DNA from: Candidatus Gastranaerophilales bacterium
GTDB lineage: Bacteria > Cyanobacteriota > Vampirovibrionia > Gastranaerophilales > Gastranaerophilaceae
Assembly (NCBI GenBank): GCA_944326485.1
Contig: CALVED010000003.1
Coordinates: 142,637-206,636, forward strand
Reading direction: 5' to 3'
Length of the DNA stretch: 64,000 bases
In this document: in pieces, positions 34,469 through 44,335 of the stretch
How the letters are laid out: each line of letters opens with the position of its first letter
Position numbering within the stretch: the first letter of the stretch is position 1
The notes under the pieces: generated by a model
Seen by the model: only the letters and a program-made list of their open reading frames with translations
Database searches by the model: none
What the model was told of the DNA's origin: nothing
Position numbers and translations under genes: made by a program

Positions 34469-36604
34469 ATGGTAGAAACAAAAAAAATTGAAATACCTGT
34501 AGGAAGTAAAACAGTAACAATAGAAACAGGTAAATATGCAAAATCAGCTACCAGCTCAGTTACAGTAAGATGTGGAGATACAATGTTATTTATACATTGT
34601 TGTGTAAGCCCTGAACCAAGAGTTGGTATAGACTTTTTCCCATTATTAATTGATTATGAAGAAAGAATGTCTGCAATAGGTAGAATTCCAGGTGGCTATA
34701 ATCGAAGTGAAGGGAAAGCCAGTGACAAAGCAATATTAATTTCAAGACTTATAGATAGACCAATTAGACCATTATTTCCAAAAGGTTATAGAAATGATAT
34801 TCAAATTGTTGCACAATTATTTAGTTATGATCAAGAAAATCAACCTGATACATTGGCAATGCTTGGAGCATCTTGTGCATTAATGCTATCCGGTGCACCG
34901 TTTGAAGGTCCTATCGGAGCAGTAAGAGTATCAAAAATTGATGGTCAGTTAATAGCAAATCCAACTCATCAAGAAGCAGCTAAATCAAATTTAGATATAG
35001 TTGTAGCCGGTACCCACGATAGTGTAATTATGGTTGAAGCCGGTTGTAAATTTGTGACAGAAGATGAAATTATGGAAGCAGTTGAATTTGCTCAAGTTGA
35101 AATAAGAAAACAATGTGAAGCTCAACTTCAGTTCGCTCAAGAATGCGGTATTGTAAGGGAAGAATTTGTAAATCCATATGACACAACTGAATTAAAAAAT
35201 ATAATTAATGAAGTTGCACATGATATGATTTTTGATGCATATCATAATTTTGACAGAAAATACAGACAAGACAAACTGGATGAAGCCAAGAAACTTGTAA
35301 AAGAAAAAGTAGAAGCTTTACCTGAAGATCACTATATACACAAAATTATTGAAGAAACAGGTATAGACTTTGTGGCTGAAGAATTCAAAGCAGCTGAAAA
35401 GAAAATAATGCGAGCAATGATTCTTGATGAAGGAGTCAGAGCAGACGGAAGAAAACCAAATGAAGTTCGTCCAATATGGTGCGAAGTAGGTGTTATACCT
35501 AGAGCTCACGGAAGCGCAGTATTTACGAGAGGACAAACACAAATTCTTTCAGTAGCTACTTTAGCCGGTCCTGGAATGAAGCAGGAATTAGACGGAGTTG
35601 ACCCTGAAAAAGAAAAAACCTATATGCATAAATATATATTCCCAGGCTTTTCTGTAGGAGAAGTAAAAGCATTAAGAGGTCCGGGGAGAAGAGAAGTTGG
35701 TCACGGACATTTAGCAGAAAGAGCCAATATCCCAGCGCTTCCATCTCAAGAAGAATTCGGTTATACAATAAGAGTAACATCTGATGTATTAGAATCTAAC
35801 GGTTCAACATCAATGGGATCAACCTGCGGAAGCTCAATGGCATTGATGAATGCAGGTGTGCCAGTAAAATGTATGATAGGTGGCGTTGCAATGGGTATGA
35901 TTACAGAACCCGGAAGAGAACCTGTTGTATTAACTGATATTCAAGGCATTGAAGACTTCCTTGGAGATATGGATTTTAAAGTAACAGGAAATGATGATGG
36001 CATAACAGCTTTACAAATGGATATGAAAGCAAAAGGAATTGCAAATGAAACATTAAGGAAAGCTTTAGCCCAAGCAAAAGAGGGAAGACTTCACATTTTA
36101 TCAAAAATGAGAGAAGTTATTACTGAACCAGCAAAAGAATTATCTCCATATGCTCCAAGAATATTTACTATGAATATTCCAGTTGAAGATATAGGCGCAG
36201 TAATAGGACCTGGTGGTAAAAATATCAGAGGTATTATTGACGCATCTGGTGCTGAAATAGATATACAAGATGATGGAAGAGTAACTATTACATCAAATGA
36301 TAAAGAAGGTGCAGACATTGCAAAGAAAATGATAAATCAAATCACTTTCAAGCCTGAAGAAGGGATGGTTTGTAAGGGTAAAGTTGTTAAAATTGTTCAA
36401 TTCGGAGCATTTGTTGAACTAGCACCAGGTAAAGATGGAATGGTTCATATTTCACAAATTTGCAAAGAAAGAATAGATACAATAGAAGGCAGACTAAATG
36501 TTGGAGATATAGTAACTGTCAAAATAATTAAAGTAGACGATAAAGGTAAAATCAGTCTAACTATTAAGGGAGTTACAGAAGAAGAAGCCGCAAATTGTCA
36601 GTAA
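34469..36604 (+). CDS. pnp: Polyribonucleotide nucleotidyltransferase (PNPase)
   Basis: A phosphorolytic 3'-5' exoribonuclease and degradosome core, 711 residues. Two RNase PH domains (about 10-235 and 315-550), the helical linker, a KH domain (about 555-615, VIGPGGKNIRGI) and an S1 domain (about 625-695) are in standard order. Second-domain motifs FTRGQTQ and SNGSTSMGSTCGSSMALM are intact. An AGAAAAGAGAAAAAG-type purine leader precedes the ATG, and a strong terminator follows the stop. Pnp forms a monocistronic unit, with the patatin gene directly after the terminator. Confidence 0.98.
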   Translation: MVETKKIEIPVGSKTVTIETGKYAKSATSSVTVRCGDTMLFIHCCVSPEPRVGIDFFPLLIDYEERMSAIGRIPGGYNRSEGKASDKAILISRLIDRPIRPLFPKGYRNDIQIVAQLFSYDQENQPDTLAMLGASCALMLSGAPFEGPIGAVRVSKIDGQLIANPTHQEAAKSNLDIVVAGTHDSVIMVEAGCKFVTEDEIMEAVEFAQVEIRKQCEAQLQFAQECGIVREEFVNPYDTTELKNIINEVAHDMIFDAYHNFDRKYRQDKLDEAKKLVKEKVEALPEDHYIHKIIEETGIDFVAEEFKAAEKKIMRAMILDEGVRADGRKPNEVRPIWCEVGVIPRAHGSAVFTRGQTQILSVATLAGPGMKQELDGVDPEKEKTYMHKYIFPGFSVGEVKALRGPGRREVGHGHLAERANIPALPSQEEFGYTIRVTSDVLESNGSTSMGSTCGSSMALMNAGVPVKCMIGGVAMGMITEPGREPVVLTDIQGIEDFLGDMDFKVTGNDDGITALQMDMKAKGIANETLRKALAQAKEGRLHILSKMREVITEPAKELSPYAPRIFTMNIPVEDIGAVIGPGGKNIRGIIDASGAEIDIQDDGRVTITSNDKEGADIAKKMINQITFKPEEGMVCKGKVVKIVQFGAFVELAPGKDGMVHISQICKERIDTIEGRLNVGDIVTVKIIKVDDKGKISLTIKGVTEEEAANCQ

Positions 36605-36614
36605 TATAAAAGTT

Positions 36615-36650
36615 AAAAGCCCAAATCTTTGTATTAAAATTTGGGCTTTT
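36615..36650 (+). terminator. Intrinsic terminator after pnp
   Basis: AAAAGCCCAAAT and ATTTGGGCTTTT form a perfect 12-base stem. Confidence 0.9.
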
Positions 36651-36667
36651 ATATATAAAAGGAAAAA

Positions 36668-37876
36668 ATGACAAATAATATAAAATATAATTGCATATTC
36701 GGTGGTGGTGGCATTCGAGGAATGTGCTATATAGGAGCAATAAAAGCTCTAAAAGAATTTAACATAGAACTTAATTCTATTGCAGGTTCTTCAGTCGGTG
36801 CAGTATTTGCTGCATTATACGCAATCGGATACAATGAAGATGAGATAAGGGACTTATTTTTTGATTTTAACCTAAATATGTTTAGAGACTTAAATATATC
36901 AATATTCACAACTGATATATCAATAAGTAAAGGTGAAATCTTTTTAGAGTGGCTAAGAGAGAAAATTGAAAAAAAGTTTTATGGAGAAAAATATAAAAAA
37001 GGTAAAAATAAACCTGTAAAATTTAAAGATATATCAAAAAATCTTTTTATCTTAACAATTGATTTAAACACCAATTCACCATTTATATTTTCTAAAGAAT
37101 CTACGCCGGAAGAAGAAATTGCATTTGCGGTTAGAGCTTCAGCAAGTTTACCAGGCTTAATGAAACCAATAAGTATGGGGGATGCAATATTAGTTGATGG
37201 TGATTTAATAAAGAGTTGGCCGGCTTGGAAAGTATATAATTCATTAGACAATTCAAGCTCAAGAATTTTAGAGTTCAGACTTGAAGGCTCCAGAAAAGAC
37301 AGAGACATTAAAAATCCGATGGACTATTTAAGTTCAATAATTAATACAATTTGGTATCTATCAACTGAAAATGTATTTAATATGAATCATACAAACGATA
37401 GATACGATTACATTGTAATAGATACTAAAGATATAATACTATTTGATTTCAATATAGAAAAAAATATCAAAAATGAATTAATAGAAAAAGGATATAATGA
37501 TACAAAAAAATATTTGTGTGAAATTTTACCAGAAAAGAAAAAAATAATAATAGAAAATTATAAAGACATATTAAATAATTTAATAATTTATAAAAAATAT
37601 ATAAAAGAGGGTAATATAGATAAAGCTCTTTACATTATTAATGATATTTTATCAGAAATGCCACAAAAAACAGATTATATAGACAAGTATTTTTATAATC
37701 AGATCAATGATTTAAAAGAAATATTACAAGTTAACACAAAGAAATTATTCTTTTTTAAGCAAAGAATTGATAATGAAAAACAAATTATTACCAGAATTGA
37801 ATTCGTCGAAAACATGTTAAAAGAAAGAATAATAGAATTAAAAACATATATTACAAACTTTTGTAATAATTTTTAA
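36668..37876 (+). CDS. Patatin-like phospholipase
   Basis: A 402-residue serine lipid hydrolase. The oxyanion loop GGGGIRG is at 12-18, the nucleophile Ser42 in GSSVG, and the dyad aspartate Asp177 in LVDGDL. So the catalytic Ser-Asp pair is complete. The patatin domain covers about 1-260. The C-terminal 140 residues are Lys/Ile/Asn-rich helices with no known domain. There is no signal peptide, so it acts in the cytoplasm or is exported by another route. It begins 18 bases after the pnp terminator. Confidence 0.92.
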   Translation: MTNNIKYNCIFGGGGIRGMCYIGAIKALKEFNIELNSIAGSSVGAVFAALYAIGYNEDEIRDLFFDFNLNMFRDLNISIFTTDISISKGEIFLEWLREKIEKKFYGEKYKKGKNKPVKFKDISKNLFILTIDLNTNSPFIFSKESTPEEEIAFAVRASASLPGLMKPISMGDAILVDGDLIKSWPAWKVYNSLDNSSSRILEFRLEGSRKDRDIKNPMDYLSSIINTIWYLSTENVFNMNHTNDRYDYIVIDTKDIILFDFNIEKNIKNELIEKGYNDTKKYLCEILPEKKKIIIENYKDILNNLIIYKKYIKEGNIDKALYIINDILSEMPQKTDYIDKYFYNQINDLKEILQVNTKKLFFFKQRIDNEKQIITRIEFVENMLKERIIELKTYITNFCNNF

Positions 37877-37952
37877 AAATATAAACATTATCTAACAAAT
37901 TATTTTATAATTAGTGTTTATATGAATAAATTATTAAAGAGTGGAGATAAAA

Positions 37953-38810
37953 ATGACAAGCGAAAGCATCATAGAGAAAGAGAATTATAAAGATAATCAT
38001 ACAAACTATGACGATAAAAGTATTGTTATTTTCAAAATAATTGATGGCATAAAAGAAATATTAGAAGAAGACAGACAACAAAAACAACCATTATTCCTAT
38101 CTGTAAACGAAAAATTAATAATAAAAACAGTAAAAGAGTTCTTAAATGATAAACAAAAGAACTATTTAATAGGAATAACAGGAGAATCAGCATCAGGGAA
38201 AACAACACTCGTAAATTATGTATCAAAAGCATTGAGAAAAAAATTATATAATGAAACATATACTTCTCTATGTTGTGATGACTATTACAAAGATACATCA
38301 GACCTATTAAAAGAAGCCGGAAGTTATGAAAACTTATATAAAACAGGTTTTAGCTTTGATAAACCTGATGCTATTAACTTAAACTTAATGAGAGCCCATT
38401 TAATAAGTTTAAAAAATGGATGCGGAGTAAATGCTCCAGAATATGATTTTGTTACATGCGAAAGTATACCAAATAGAGCATACAAGAATCCAACAAAAGC
38501 AATTTTAGCAGAAGGATTATATGTTTTAGGTGAAGAGCTAGTTGATTTATTTGATATAAAAGTATACGTATTCACTCCTTTTGATAAAATAAAAGAACGT
38601 TGGTTTACACGTGCAATATTAAGAGGAAAGACAGGAGCTGCAGCAGAACATCAATTTAATGATGTAAACACAACAGCTCAAATATATATACGCCCAACAA
38701 TGCAAAATGCTGATATTGTAATAAACGGATTAACCTCCGCAGAATACATTGAAGAAATTACAACTAAAATTATTAATACAATTAATGACATTATTAATTT
38801 TTATAAATAA
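37953..38810 (+). CDS. Uridine kinase-like P-loop kinase
   Basis: A 285-residue protein of the uridine kinase / phosphoribulokinase family. I use the ATG at 37953 because GGAG lies seven bases upstream; a GTG four codons earlier would overlap that site. Walker A GESASGKTT falls at about 75-83 with CCDDYYKDT (acceptor-side aspartates) next. DKPDAINLN, the YDF region, AEGLYVLGE and the lid RWFTRAILRGKTG follow. An N-terminal extension of about 65 acidic residues is unusual for Udk. The substrate could be uridine/cytidine or another metabolite; the family is clear but the function is not. Confidence 0.8.
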   Translation: MTSESIIEKENYKDNHTNYDDKSIVIFKIIDGIKEILEEDRQQKQPLFLSVNEKLIIKTVKEFLNDKQKNYLIGITGESASGKTTLVNYVSKALRKKLYNETYTSLCCDDYYKDTSDLLKEAGSYENLYKTGFSFDKPDAINLNLMRAHLISLKNGCGVNAPEYDFVTCESIPNRAYKNPTKAILAEGLYVLGEELVDLFDIKVYVFTPFDKIKERWFTRAILRGKTGAAAEHQFNDVNTTAQIYIRPTMQNADIVINGLTSAEYIEEITTKIINTINDIINFYK

Positions 38811-38839
38811 AATTAATAATTATTAATTTGCAAAATTAG

Positions 38840-38875
38840 AATTTACATTTTTGTAAAAAAATGTAAATTTTTTTT
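38840..38875 (+). terminator. Intrinsic terminator
   Basis: AATTTACATTTTT and AAAAATGTAAATT form a 13-base A/T stem followed by eight T. It lies after the kinase gene. Confidence 0.75.
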
Positions 38876-39048
38876 GATAAAAAAAATCAAATAATTAAAG
38901 AAAAAAAGATACAAAACCGATATTAATACTAAATAAAAGTACATTTGGGAAAACAAAAAACAAGGCATAATGAATATTAATAAAAAGGCAATAAAAATAT
39001 AATAAATGTTTTAGTATTCATGTAGTCTTGTCAGCAAAGGAGAACCTG

Positions 39049-39333
39049 GTGGCAAAACAAACCTCAGCGACAAAACTACAACTTCATATAAATCGGTTGA
39101 AAAACTTTTTAAACTTCACAAGAGCTTTTCTAAAGAAAAAGAATCCAATAAAAATGTGTATTAACCAATTTATAACAACAATAAATGAATTAATCACAGT
39201 AAGGAAGAAGTTAGAAAAAATTGAAAACCGAATAAATTATGAAAAGTACAAACTTAAGAAAACAGAACTAATTCTTGCCCAGAATTCAGAACATGTTTTT
39301 TTAAGAGGAAGGTCACTAAACCAAACAAGGTAG
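39049..39333 (+). CDS. Small basic coiled-coil protein (GTG start)
   Basis: It is not recognised. GTG at 39049 is preceded by AAAGGAG at six bases, which decides the start over an upstream TTG that would include the ribosome site. The 94 residues are very basic, with hydrophobic heptads at about 12-85 (ITTINELITVRKKLEKIENRI). It ends four bases before the next gene, and the two have the same helical character, so they probably work together. Confidence 0.7.
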   Translation: MAKQTSATKLQLHINRLKNFLNFTRAFLKKKNPIKMCINQFITTINELITVRKKLEKIENRINYEKYKLKKTELILAQNSEHVFLRGRSLNQTR

Positions 39334-39337
39334 TAAA

Positions 39338-39673
39338 ATGGGTTTCTTAATATCATTTAACAGAAAAATGTATCTAACAAATTATGTCAACCAACTTGAA
39401 ACAAGAATAAATGACATAACAACACAAAAATTAAATTTAACAGATACAATAACACAATTGGCGTCACAAATAAGTGATATAGGAAATACTGATTCTCCAG
39501 CAGTAAAGAAACTGGAAGCAAGAAAAGTTGAACTTGAGAATTTCGAGAAACAACTTGACTTAAGAATGCAAAAATATCAAACACAACTTCAAGCAGCAAA
39601 TACAGAACTTCAATCCGCAGACCAAATGCTTGAACAAAATTTACAACGTTCTTTTTCATATAAAGCTGGATAA
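39338..39673 (+). CDS. Small coiled-coil protein, 111 aa
   Basis: It is not recognised. Two long helices (about 10-50 and 55-105) rich in Leu, Gln and Thr are separated by a short turn (GNTDSPAV), a helical-hairpin layout like those of WXG100-type or other small secreted helical proteins, though no WXG motif is present. The protein starts MGFLISFNRKMYL. It has its own terminator 34 bases after the stop. It forms a two-gene unit with the preceding basic coiled-coil gene. Confidence 0.75.
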   Translation: MGFLISFNRKMYLTNYVNQLETRINDITTQKLNLTDTITQLASQISDIGNTDSPAVKKLEARKVELENFEKQLDLRMQKYQTQLQAANTELQSADQMLEQNLQRSFSYKAG

Positions 39674-39706
39674 TTAATTAATAATAAATAGGTTAGTCTA
39701 TATTAT

Positions 39707-39734
39707 AAAAAAGGAGATTTAAAATCTCCTTTTA
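39707..39734 (+). terminator. Intrinsic terminator
   Basis: AAAAAGGAGATTT and AAATCTCCTTTT form a perfect stem and separate the coiled-coil pair from the yceD-rpmF-fab cluster. Confidence 0.85.
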
Positions 39735-39773
39735 AGTTTGACAAAATATAACTTCAAATTAAAATAAGTATAC

Positions 39774-40268
39774 ATGAAGATATTAATTTCAGAAATAGAA
39801 AAAAAGGAAAATAAAAAAGATATATTAAATTTTTCAGAAATAATAGAAGAATTTAATAATGAAAAGCCAGTTACTGCAAAATTAGAAGTAGAAGTTTTAG
39901 ATACTACAATAATATTAACTGGAAAAATTCATGCAGAAGTAAATCTTACATGTGATATGTGTTTAAAAGACTTTACAAAAGTTTTAGATTTTAATGTAAA
40001 AGAAGCTTATACAAGATACAATCTAAATGAAGGCTACAATGCAGAATACGAAGTAAAATCAAACAACTTTACAGAAGATTTAAACGGAAGTGATGAAATA
40101 GATATAACAGATTTTATTTATCAATGTGTAATATTACATATACCAAATAAACTTGTTTGTGATATAAATTGTAAAGGAGACGAAAAACTTAGTGAATATT
40201 TAAACACTACAAAAACGGATCCAAGATTAGAAATATTTAAAAATATAAAAATAGAAAAGGATAAGTAA
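39774..40268 (+). CDS. yceD: YceD/DUF177 family protein
   Basis: A 164-residue protein of the DUF177 family, almost always encoded just upstream of rpmF and linked to large-subunit rRNA accumulation. The family core is visible at about 50-75 (ILTGKIHAEVNLTCDMCLKDF) and at the acidic stretch DEIDITDFIYQCVILHIPNKLVC. Two CxxC-like pairs (CDMC and CDINC) may bind zinc. It is separated from rpmF by two bases. Confidence 0.9.
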   Translation: MKILISEIEKKENKKDILNFSEIIEEFNNEKPVTAKLEVEVLDTTIILTGKIHAEVNLTCDMCLKDFTKVLDFNVKEAYTRYNLNEGYNAEYEVKSNNFTEDLNGSDEIDITDFIYQCVILHIPNKLVCDINCKGDEKLSEYLNTTKTDPRLEIFKNIKIEKDK

Positions 40269-40270
40269 TT

Positions 40271-40477
40271 ATGGCAGTACCAAAGAAAAGAACAGGTAAA
40301 TCAGCACAAGGTCACAGAAGAGCAAATTGGAAAGGAACAGTACCAGAAACAACAATATGCCCAACTTGTGGAGCAACTGTATTAACACACACTGTATGTA
40401 CAGAATGTGGTTCATATAAAGGAAAAGTAGTAAGTAACAAAACAGTAAAAGCAACTACAGAAAAAGAAGCTGAATAG
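40271..40477 (+). CDS. rpmF: 50S ribosomal protein L32
   Basis: A 68-residue ribosomal protein beginning MAVPKKRTGKSAQGHRRANW, the universal L32 opening. Two CxxC pairs (CPTC and CTEC) form the zinc ribbon. It sits between yceD and plsX, the typical bacterial arrangement joining ribosome and fatty-acid genes. Confidence 0.97.
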   Translation: MAVPKKRTGKSAQGHRRANWKGTVPETTICPTCGATVLTHTVCTECGSYKGKVVSNKTVKATTEKEAE

Positions 40478-40508
40478 ATAAAAAGAAAAAATGGGGATAT
40501 AAAGTAGT

Positions 40509-41570
40509 ATGACTAGGATAGCTATAGATGCAATGGGAGGAGATAACGCTCCAAAAGCAATTGTAGAGGGAGCTGTATGGGCGGCAATGGAATATAATAT
40601 TCCCATTGAACTTGTCGGGAAGCTATATGATATAGAAAGAGAACTTGATAGAATAGATCAAGAAGGTATATTATGTAGTGTTGGCGGAGGAATATTTCCA
40701 CCAAAAAGAATAAAAGTAAATACAAAAAGTCTAGATATAAAAAAGACACATGCTTCGGAAGTAATTGAAATGGGAGAAGCACCTGGTCAAGCTATAAGGA
40801 AAAAGAAAAATTCATCAATAGTTTTAGCGGTAAATGCAGTTGTAACTGGCAGCTCTGATGCAGTTGTAGCAGCCGGTTCAACCGGAGCTGCAATGGGTGC
40901 AAGTTTATTTGGACTGGGAAGATTACATGGTATTGAAAGACCTGCAATTGCAACGGTAATACCAACAATGAAAGGTCCATTAGTATTAATTGACTCAGGT
41001 GCAAACACTGATTGTACACCTGAAATGCTTTATCAATTTGGATTAATGGGTTCAACATATGCAAAATCAGTTTTAGGCATAAATAATCCAAGAATAGCTC
41101 TTTTGAATATAGGAGAAGAAGCTGGTAAAGGTGATGAACTTGCAAAAGATACATATAAACTTTTTGATGAAAATAAAGATGAATTAAACTTTATAGGAAA
41201 TGCAGAAGGTAAGGAAATCTTTTTAGGAAATTGTGATGTAATAGTATGTGATGGTTTTGTAGGTAATGTAACGTTAAAAACAATTGAAGGTGTTGCAAGA
41301 ATGTTATTTTATATGATAAAACAAGAGTTTTATCATGATATTTTTTCAAAACTTGTAGGATTATTAGTACGTCCAATATTAAAAAGAATATATGTAAAAA
41401 TAAATTATGAAGAGTTTGGCGGAGCTTTATTACTTGGAGTAAAAGGAATAACAGTTATATGCCATGGCCGTTCTTCTGCGTATGCAATAAAAAATGCTGT
41501 AAAAGTAGCATATAATGCGGTAGAAGCAGGAGTAAATAAGAGAATAGCATCATATTACGGGGAGATATAG
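40509..41570 (+). CDS. plsX: Phosphate acyltransferase PlsX
   Basis: It makes acyl-phosphate from acyl-ACP, the first step of phospholipid synthesis via PlsY. The protein has 353 residues starting MTRIAIDAMGGDNAP. The motifs SIVLAVNAV...AVVAAGSTGA, IDSGANTDCTPE, NIGEE, CDGFVGNVTLK and the late GGALLLGVKG are intact. It begins the acyl-lipid part of the cluster; the fabH ATG follows two bases after its stop. Confidence 0.97.
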   Translation: MTRIAIDAMGGDNAPKAIVEGAVWAAMEYNIPIELVGKLYDIERELDRIDQEGILCSVGGGIFPPKRIKVNTKSLDIKKTHASEVIEMGEAPGQAIRKKKNSSIVLAVNAVVTGSSDAVVAAGSTGAAMGASLFGLGRLHGIERPAIATVIPTMKGPLVLIDSGANTDCTPEMLYQFGLMGSTYAKSVLGINNPRIALLNIGEEAGKGDELAKDTYKLFDENKDELNFIGNAEGKEIFLGNCDVIVCDGFVGNVTLKTIEGVARMLFYMIKQEFYHDIFSKLVGLLVRPILKRIYVKINYEEFGGALLLGVKGITVICHGRSSAYAIKNAVKVAYNAVEAGVNKRIASYYGEI

Positions 41571-41572
41571 AA

Positions 41573-42571
41573 ATGGATATTCCGGTAAAAATAGCCGGTG
41601 TTGGCTTTAATGTACCAGAAGCAGTTGTAACAAATGACGATTTAACAAAAATAATAGACACATCGGATGAATGGATAAAAACAAGAACCGGTATAGAAAG
41701 AAGACATGTATTGTCGGGAAACGAAACAGCTGTTGAAATGGGAATTAAAGCAGCTGAAAAGGCATTAGCGAAATCAAAAATAGACGCAGAAAAGATAGAC
41801 TTAATAATTGCAGCGGCAAGTGTAGAGACACATGCTTATCCATCAAGTGCTTGTGAAATACAAGCAGCAATAGGTGCAATGAATGCAGCTTGTTTTGATA
41901 TTACAGCTGCATGTTCCGGCTTAATCTATGGAATGGGGATAGCAAGAGCATTTATAAAATCAGGTTCAGCAAAAAATGTATTGATAGTAGCAACTGATGC
42001 TATATCAAGATGTTTAGACTGGACGGACAGAACAACATGTGTATTATTTGGAGATGGTGCCGGAGCAATGGTATTGACAGTATCTGATGATGACCAAGAT
42101 GATATACTTGCAATAGAATTAAAGGCTGAAGGTAATTTAGGTGACTTCATAAAAATGCCAATTCCAGGAAAAAATTGTCCATTAGTTGAGCCTAATGATG
42201 AAGAAAAAATGTTTGTTAAAATGGATGGAAAAGAAGTATACAAATATGTAGTTACAAAACTTCCAGGATACATAGAAGAATGTGTAACAAAATCTGGTTT
42301 AAAAATGAATGAAATTGATTATTTAGTACCACATCAGGCCAATATGAGAATTATTGAAGCTTTAGAGAAACGATTAGATTTTAATCCAAGTCATGTAATA
42401 TCAAATATTCAAGAATATGCAAATACATCTGCAGCTTCAATACCAATAGCATTAGTAGAAGCAATTGAAAAAGGAACTATGAAATTACCTTGCAGTGCTA
42501 TACTAACAGGTTTTGGAGCAGGAATGACAGTAGGAACAGCAGTTGTTAAATTAAGAGAAGGTATTGCTTAA
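41573..42571 (+). CDS. fabH: Beta-ketoacyl-ACP synthase III
   Basis: It starts fatty-acid chains by condensing acetyl-CoA with malonyl-ACP. The triad is Cys114 (ITAACSGLIYG), His254 (VPHQANMRI) and Asn284 (EYANTSAASIP). The 332 residues are the normal length, and GTGIERRHV and GFGAGMTVGTAV are conserved. Its stop overlaps the fabD start by one base. Confidence 0.97.
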   Translation: MDIPVKIAGVGFNVPEAVVTNDDLTKIIDTSDEWIKTRTGIERRHVLSGNETAVEMGIKAAEKALAKSKIDAEKIDLIIAAASVETHAYPSSACEIQAAIGAMNAACFDITAACSGLIYGMGIARAFIKSGSAKNVLIVATDAISRCLDWTDRTTCVLFGDGAGAMVLTVSDDDQDDILAIELKAEGNLGDFIKMPIPGKNCPLVEPNDEEKMFVKMDGKEVYKYVVTKLPGYIEECVTKSGLKMNEIDYLVPHQANMRIIEALEKRLDFNPSHVISNIQEYANTSAASIPIALVEAIEKGTMKLPCSAILTGFGAGMTVGTAVVKLREGIA

Positions 42572-43521
42572 TGAATAAAGTAGCATTAATATTCCCTGGT
42601 CAAGGGGCACAAAAGTCAGGGATGGGAAAAGATTTATATGAAAATTCTAAAGCTGCAAAAAATGTTTTTGATACAGCAGATAAAGTTTTAGGATACAGTA
42701 TTTCCGATTTATGTTTTAACGGAAGTGAAGAAGATTTAATGAAAACAAAAAATTCACAACCCTGTATATTAACAGTATCTATAGCAGCATTAGAAGCATT
42801 TAGAGAAAGATGTAATATTGATATATATTGTGCAGCTGGACATAGCTTAGGCGAATATGCTGCATTATATAGTGCAGGAGTTGTTGATTTAGAAAGTGTA
42901 ATGCTGTTAATATCAAAGAGAGCAAATCTTATGAATCAAGCAGCTGAAAGTACAAATGGAACAATGGCTGCAGTATTAGGATTAGATAATAACACAGTAA
43001 TTAATTTAACAAAGAAATTAAAAAATGTTTATGTCGCAAATTTTAACTCTCCAGGTCAGGTTGTAATAACAGGTGATAAAGAAGAAATTTTAAATAACAT
43101 CAACTTATTTAAAGAAGCTGGTGCAAAAAGAGTATTACCATTAGCAGTATCAGGAGCATTTCATTCTCCTTTAATGCAAGAAGCAGAAAAAGAATTTGTT
43201 AATTTTGTAGATAAATTTAATTTCAATGACGCAAAGTATGATATATATACAAATGTTGATGCTAACGCAACAACAAAAGGCATTGATTTTAAATCAAAAT
43301 TACCTGTGCAAATATGTTCTTCTGTATTATGGACTCAAACAATAAATAATATGGAAGCAAACGGAGTTAATAAATTCATAGAAATAGGGCCAGGTAAAGT
43401 TCTTTCCGGTTTAAACAAAAAAATAAATCCAAATTTAATAACATTTAATATATATGATTGGGAATCACTAAATATAGTATGTGAAGAGCTTTCAAAATGC
43501 GAAGAAAAGGAGCTTGTATAA
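42571..43521 (+). CDS. fabD: Malonyl-CoA:ACP transacylase
   Basis: It loads malonyl groups on ACP. The 316-residue chain opens VALIFPGQGAQ. The nucleophile is Ser92 in GHSLGEYAAL, Arg117 binds the malonyl carboxylate, and His198 (SGAFHSPLM) completes the dyad. Its stop shares one base with the fabG start. Confidence 0.97.
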   Translation: MNKVALIFPGQGAQKSGMGKDLYENSKAAKNVFDTADKVLGYSISDLCFNGSEEDLMKTKNSQPCILTVSIAALEAFRERCNIDIYCAAGHSLGEYAALYSAGVVDLESVMLLISKRANLMNQAAESTNGTMAAVLGLDNNTVINLTKKLKNVYVANFNSPGQVVITGDKEEILNNINLFKEAGAKRVLPLAVSGAFHSPLMQEAEKEFVNFVDKFNFNDAKYDIYTNVDANATTKGIDFKSKLPVQICSSVLWTQTINNMEANGVNKFIEIGPGKVLSGLNKKINPNLITFNIYDWESLNIVCEELSKCEEKELV

Positions 43522-44249
43522 TGACAGATAATAAAGTAGCTTTAGTAACAGGAGCATCTAGAGGAATAGGTAAAGCTTGTGCTATTGAGCTAGCAAAATC
43601 AGGATATAATGTTGCTATAAGTTATGCTGGAAACGATGAAGCAGCAAATAAAACAATAGAAGAATTAAATGCATTAAAAGTTAAAGCAAAAGCATATAAA
43701 TTTAATGTAGCAGATAAAGATGCCTGCCAAAAAGCGGTTGAAGAAGTTATAAATGATTTTGGAAAAATAGATGTACTTGTAAATAATGCCGGAATAACAA
43801 GAGATGGCTTATTTTTAAGAATGAATTCAGAAAACTGGGAAGCAGTTATAAATACAAATTTAAATAGTGCATTTTACATGACAAGTCCTGTTATAAAGAT
43901 AATGATGAAACAAAGATCAGGATGTATAGTAAATATGTCAAGTATAGTAGGAATAATGGGAAATGCAGGGCAAGCTAATTATTCAGCAGCAAAAGCAGGC
44001 TTAATAGGATTTACAAAATCATTAGCGAAAGAGCTTGGTTCAAGAAATATAAGAGTAAATGCAATTGCACCTGGATTTATACAAACAGATATGACAAAAG
44101 ACTTAGACACCGAAAAAATAACTGAACATATTCCTTTAAAAAGACTTGGATTGCCTGAAGATATAGCAAAAACTGTTAAATTTTTAGCAGAAGATGCTAC
44201 ATATATAACAGGACAAGTAATAGGTGTTGATGGCGGACTTGTTATATAA
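43521..44249 (+). CDS. fabG: 3-Oxoacyl-ACP reductase
   Basis: An NADPH-dependent SDR that reduces 3-oxoacyl-ACP. I use the ATG at 43521, which overlaps the fabD stop and has AAAAGGAG eight bases upstream; the longer frame adds eight residues with no ribosome site. TGASRGIG at 10-17, NNAG at 88-91, Ser140, Tyr154 and Lys158 are in place, and it ends GQVIGVDGGLVI. The length of 242 is normal. Confidence 0.97.
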   Translation: MTDNKVALVTGASRGIGKACAIELAKSGYNVAISYAGNDEAANKTIEELNALKVKAKAYKFNVADKDACQKAVEEVINDFGKIDVLVNNAGITRDGLFLRMNSENWEAVINTNLNSAFYMTSPVIKIMMKQRSGCIVNMSSIVGIMGNAGQANYSAAKAGLIGFTKSLAKELGSRNIRVNAIAPGFIQTDMTKDLDTEKITEHIPLKRLGLPEDIAKTVKFLAEDATYITGQVIGVDGGLVI

Positions 44250-44335
44250 TTTACAAATTTGCAAAATTATATGTAGATAGTATAATAATTTCATAATAAA
44301 AAAATAATGTATTAGTTAAAGTGAGGTAGAAAAAA

